This document shows, piece by piece, positions 6,701-9,423 of a stretch of DNA of 9,423 bases. Positions within the stretch are counted from its first letter, which is position 1, and every line of letters starts with the position of its first letter. This DNA comes from a bacterium (lineage in GTDB: Bacteria > Patescibacteriota > UBA1384 > XYA2-FULL-43-10 > 1-14-0-10-43-13), in assembly GCA_030649445.1 (NCBI GenBank), contig JAUSKR010000036.1:1-9423 (forward strand), in the 5' to 3' direction. The translations under genes were made by a program, and so were the position numbers. The notes below the pieces were generated by a model, which had not been told where the DNA came from, did no database searches, and saw only the letters and a program-made list of their open reading frames with translations.

Positions 6701-9423
6701 CACCACTTCGATTCGCTCCCTGTCACTCTTTCACAAACAGTTACAACATCGTCCAGCATTTCGGTCGTGTAATTTTTTTCAATTAAAATCGAAAGACCAA
6801 GTGCTTCAGATGGGTCAAAACTTTGATTTCGTCCGAATTTATTTAGAAAATAACTATAGTATCCAAAAATCTTATCGAGTGGCAGTTCGAAAAGCCGAAT
6901 AAGCGCGTCATTGTATCTGGGACTATAGTCATATTTCATTCCTGTTGAAACCAACTGACCCAACATTTCTAGATATTTTTCACGGTGTTCCTGTAGAACC
7001 ACCAGGCCGGTCAAATCATCAAGTTTGAGACGCCGAGACGCATCTACTCGTGTCTGCCGAAATTCCGGTCGACTAATCTCGTCGACAAAATCAATGATTC
7101 CAATCGGAAGACTGATGAGTGTTTCGATATCAGAGATATTAAATCGGTAATAATCAATGTTTGGATTGTTAATAATTTTGCGAACGAAACTAACACGATC
7201 CGAATCGGGACGATCAGCATTTGTAGGGTTTTGGTCAAATAATCGTGCTTTCAGGTCATCATTCTGGTCGAGAGCCTCTAGTAATTCTTGGTCTATAATC
7301 TTGTTGTCAGTAGAATGAAAACTGACACTATAACCAAATTTTGAAATTAATTCGTGAATCAACGGCCGCAGTTCCTCGGGAACATCCGCCAATATTTCCA
7401 TATGCCTGACTGATAAGGAGGAATGAACATCGGTTACTCCACACGATTCTTTAATAAATCCGGCATTGCTTTCGTCAAATATTTTCTTCTGTAGCTCGGG
7501 ATTTCTGACCAAATCAGTGAACTCTCGAATAAAATAATAACTAAGCCGAAAACGAAAACCTTCCGCGTCAGCCATCCGTTTGTAAAGATCGACGGCCTCC
7601 TGACTAAACAAAGTTGAGCGCATTTCTTCACTGCTGACCAATTCAACAATTTCACTCGGCATGCCTGAAAATCCCCACGAGTTCAAATCGCGGATCCGCA
7701 GACCATAAAACTCTTTTAAATCTCGCAAGAATTTGAGACCATTTGGCAGTTTTTCAAATTCCATGTCGAATTTCAATCTGTCAAGATCAAGACCACCGGA
7801 CAACTGCAAGATTTCAGCGCCTTCAGGAGAGCTGATAAATTCCCTTGCTTCAACATTTTCATATAATTCAAAAAGCGACCCATGCTTATTTTCTGAATAC
7901 TGGTTGACCAATTTGCGTAGATCAAATCTATAGCCCGATGCCGCCAAGCCGTCAACAAAGGATTGGAATTCCGGCTTGATAATTTCCGCAAGCAGAGATT
8001 CGTTTTCGTCACGCAAGAGTAGCTCAATTATATCAAAATTATATTTCCAGACATTGCTAACACCAGACGAGCCGTCGTATCCAGTCTGATCAGCATGCCA
8101 ATCCCGCAAAAGCCCCAGAAGTGCCAAGCCATTTTTACTTTGACAAACTGTCTGGTAGCGAGTAAGCTCGTTTGGGTCAATTTTTGTGCCAAGCAAGTCA
8201 GACACATCGGATACACTATCTATTAGACCAGCATCACCAAGCAACGCCCGAACATTGTCAGAGATAATATATTGCCGCAGATTTTCAATCGCCTCGGCTA
8301 TTCCATCGACAGAACGCACTGACAAAGAGGGTGTCGTGATATTGAGTTCAAAGAGTTTGAGCAATTGATCGTCCAAATTGTCTGGACTTTCTCTAAGAGC
8401 ACGGACATATTTTAACAGCGGAAACCCATACAGATCAGAGGTTTCCCGCAACTTGTTTCGGATTTGGAACAGAACTTCGGCCGATTGTTCATCTTGAGTT
8501 ATTGCCAGAAAATCAGGTAATTCTTCGAGCTTTATCCGTCCAGCCGCTTCATTTACCAACACCACTTTTTGCGGGTCTGTGCCTAACTGTCCAATATCTG
8601 GATATTGTTGTGCCAGCTCAGTCAGCTTTATCACATCAAGATCACGCACGCCACCACTAGAATAACCGCCAGGATCGATTCGAATTCCCAACTCAGCCAA
8701 TTTATGAAGAAAGCTTACTGTTTCTGGCGATTGACTAATCGCGCTGATAAATGGTGCCGTTTCAATACCTCCAGTCCGATGCCAAATCGCGCCGAGCCAG
8801 AGACCAACATCGTGGAGATCTCGGCAAATTTGAACCGCAAGATCAGGTGGTTTCCCTGCTTCGACCACTTCTTCAATTATTTGAGATAGACCGCGAGCGT
8901 CGTTTGCGCCAAATCGGTAGGGGACATTTCTATTAAGACGTAGTGCTTTTTGATTGTCATCTCCCTGCACACCAACTATTTCAACTTCGTAACCATTGTC
9001 TTGATAAGTCTTCGCGCGGCTTTCTGCTTCGCTCGCAACAACATATGCAGTCGGATATCTTTGTGAAACATTCTGGAATTCCTGCAAGAGATTGGCTAGT
9101 TCCAAGACCTGTTCGCGATGTTGAATTCCCATCAGCCTGAGCCGTGAATTTAATATGAAGCCCATTTTGACTGGTTGAGGACGGTCTGGCGGAGTTTCAA
9201 CTGTTTTATTTTGGGTCTGATTTGATTCAGGAGTAGTCCGCGCCGATCGCGCTACCCTCGTTTGCTCGATATACACCTCGGCATCGTGTCGCAGACCTTC
9301 TATATTGGTCACAAACTCCCGCGCCGCGATTTCCTCGGGCGTTTCTACATGAACAACCGCAGGGACTCCTTCTTTTGCAATTTTCTGTTCTGCCTCTCCG
9401 TCTAATGGCAGGACATCAACTTC
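3730..9423 (-). CDS. Giant uncharacterised protein with C-terminal nucleotidyltransferase domain, 5' end beyond window
   Basis: The frame is open from the window edge to TAG at 3732-3730, so at least 1897 residues are visible and the true start lies outside; the GTG at 9312-9310 is only an internal valine codon. Residues below count from the first visible codon. A Pro/Thr/Gln-rich linker (about 62-85) precedes an alpha/beta-looking stretch (87-172). From about 197 to 1217 it is mostly amphipathic helices with a recurring core such as ASGYRFD, AEGFRFR, STGMKYD. Residues 1407-1560 form a conserved-looking block with ILQNGSVAKEF, TPLDTD, SSYGDLMLVV, GIRTGFPMTEVDFIV and NGYYIPV. Residues 1615-1885 hold a nucleotidyltransferase signature: TGSTGR with G1659-S1660, D1672/D1674 in DYDFD, and a third carboxylate D1732 or D1734 in FDIDIG, then a helical region (1775-1821) resembling the C-terminal helices of class I CCA-adding/OAS-type enzymes. 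The tail is Pro/Gln-rich. No membrane segment is evident. The nucleotidyltransferase fold is well supported; substrate and role are unknown. Confidence 0.9.
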   Translation of the reverse strand, partial: EVDVLPLDGEAEQKIAKEGVPAVVHVETPEEIAAREFVTNIEGLRHDAEVYIEQTRVARSARTTPESNQTQNKTVETPPDRPQPVKMGFILNSRLRLMGIQHREQVLELANLLQEFQNVSQRYPTAYVVASEAESRAKTYQDNGYEVEIVGVQGDDNQKALRLNRNVPYRFGANDARGLSQIIEEVVEAGKPPDLAVQICRDLHDVGLWLGAIWHRTGGIETAPFISAISQSPETVSFLHKLAELGIRIDPGGYSSGGVRDLDVIKLTELAQQYPDIGQLGTDPQKVVLVNEAAGRIKLEELPDFLAITQDEQSAEVLFQIRNKLRETSDLYGFPLLKYVRALRESPDNLDDQLLKLFELNITTPSLSVRSVDGIAEAIENLRQYIISDNVRALLGDAGLIDSVSDVSDLLGTKIDPNELTRYQTVCQSKNGLALLGLLRDWHADQTGYDGSSGVSNVWKYNFDIIELLLRDENESLLAEIIKPEFQSFVDGLAASGYRFDLRKLVNQYSENKHGSLFELYENVEAREFISSPEGAEILQLSGGLDLDRLKFDMEFEKLPNGLKFLRDLKEFYGLRIRDLNSWGFSGMPSEIVELVSSEEMRSTLFSQEAVDLYKRMADAEGFRFRLSYYFIREFTDLVRNPELQKKIFDESNAGFIKESCGVTDVHSSLSVRHMEILADVPEELRPLIHELISKFGYSVSFHSTDNKIIDQELLEALDQNDDLKARLFDQNPTNADRPDSDRVSFVRKIINNPNIDYYRFNISDIETLISLPIGIIDFVDEISRPEFRQTRVDASRRLKLDDLTGLVVLQEHREKYLEMLGQLVSTGMKYDYSPRYNDALIRLFELPLDKIFGYYSYFLNKFGRNQSFDPSEALGLSILIEKNYTTEMLDDVVTVCERVTGSESKWWSISSVPDLIYLYEHQDEVVETVRALEQLGSPPQGDQIHLFLISEIRQLHAEGGVERIRAVKADFPDFVYQFGTVTDPYIKIVWSDESRKKFFEHFRSVVEISRPYTDGLLGSILTQSGISREETTVIVAEKGEEFSQTVQQLREGVFSSEETQAERRAFFCDIRVLQFVTTEPAKLKDLVELSNLGLLDNPRSFPYLLANLNKIFEHEGDGRIDFLTVVNQVADHLYGSDQYQNLQGITDKILTLGPAKREQYLGVLDGVTKSPSREIQRIRSELIDQLMTTEDPIATYNKIEQIFIRNNIPLVGKTFEVFQIIHQNGLLAEKLADPKLSPVLRRASEARRYSIIYGDLLRAQLLSGNRNLRDFMTALQGDELHLDELESADFQTTDPDELIRARHFIDRLRALHEESLIRVSRPLSSVPSTAKDRLTPEKIREELTDLRQSLAVREDQTIHDRIAEMFLRPLGVDSVDAAMEMMRGAKARADGRARSLVAGSDGSLTIESGTLLKGIGQEFFGRILQNGSVAKEFLGESAASDMTPLDTDVSRVTNADAAAGFSDAVHLSIASSYGDLMLVVKDRGQFQQTSSETPARVDPEHYELFETGGGRHFGIRTGFPMTEVDFIVARPDMVADTRSLEAVYFEIAQNGYYIPVVNDNGEIVFTPEMYDDYRRIFAGLSNFDGVPVDILRMAESDPQFQSVHELAQEIDADRKNLDRTYSTIRETIVKVLKSFDPQINLKEPHDAGILGAELLDTGSTGRHTNKPGDYDFDLALRLDDADMPKMMEIVTRIMQALKSEDDSLSHPELERGYYQIRAMKSHGIIEGETFDIDIGISGKSEQSVFGSHDSIREKLDSISTDSGSEAQTEVIANIVLAKKMLSEIGAYKKLDGGWGGIGTENWILAHGGNIVEAFRSFWEASHDNNGNVIDIGKFREHYKIVDAGTNIKKSGHDNYTENLSEGGYQKMLQAIGQYLTEHHLIEEPQPAEQTPQPVIA

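Noticed and set aside
4509..9140. Numerous 60-94 codon frames on both strands inside the giant gene
   Set aside because: All overlap the long continuous frame, lack ribosome binding sites, and have compositions typical of shadow translations.
1..9423. CRISPR array, insertion sequence with transposase, or rRNA
   Set aside because: No regularly spaced repeats, no transposase or integrase frame, and no rRNA-like sequence were seen.

Overview
This is a bacterial window, roughly 40-45% GC by eye. It carries two central-carbon genes, one tRNA-modification gene, one tRNA gene and one enormous uncharacterised gene. Several traits fit an uncultured, small-genome lineage such as Patescibacteria/CPR: single-domain housekeeping enzymes, a SIS-type phosphoglucose/phosphomannose isomerase, a divergent cofactor-independent phosphoglycerate mutase, and a very long, mostly helical protein with a nucleotidyltransferase end. 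That placement is inference from gene style, not from a phylogenetic marker. All stop codons seen are TAG or TAA, and nothing suggests a recoded TGA.

Left part (1-2671, minus strand): a two-gene glycolytic unit. A bifunctional phosphoglucose/phosphomannose isomerase (2671-1619) is followed after 54 nt by gpmI (1564 to beyond position 1). gpmI starts with TTG behind a strong Shine-Dalgarno, and a perfect 9-bp hairpin sits between the two genes. A 70-bp divergent promoter region (2672-2741) separates them from tsaC on the plus strand (2742-3332), a threonylcarbamoyl-AMP synthase acting in tRNA t6A synthesis.

Middle part (3333-3729): the most unusual region. A complete tRNA-Leu(CAA) gene lies on the minus strand (3686-3601) with its own promoter-like sequence. 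A 22-bp copy of its 3' end recurs 192 bp downstream (3408-3429). Between the copies is a GC-rich, heavily self-complementary segment with several nested helices. This is the layout left when a mobile element integrates into the 3' end of a tRNA gene, but no integrase is present. It may be a tiny non-autonomous element, a deletion remnant, or a structured RNA locus. Terminator-like hairpins follow the displaced fragment and separate it from tsaC.

Right part (3730-9423, minus strand): one uninterrupted reading frame of at least 1897 codons that is still open at the window edge, so its N-terminus lies outside. It has a Pro/Thr/Gln-rich linker near the visible start, a long region of degenerate helical repeats, a conserved block that vaguely recalls ADP-ribosyltransferase folds, and a C-terminal domain with a clear DNA-polymerase-beta-type nucleotidyltransferase signature. 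Its function is unknown.
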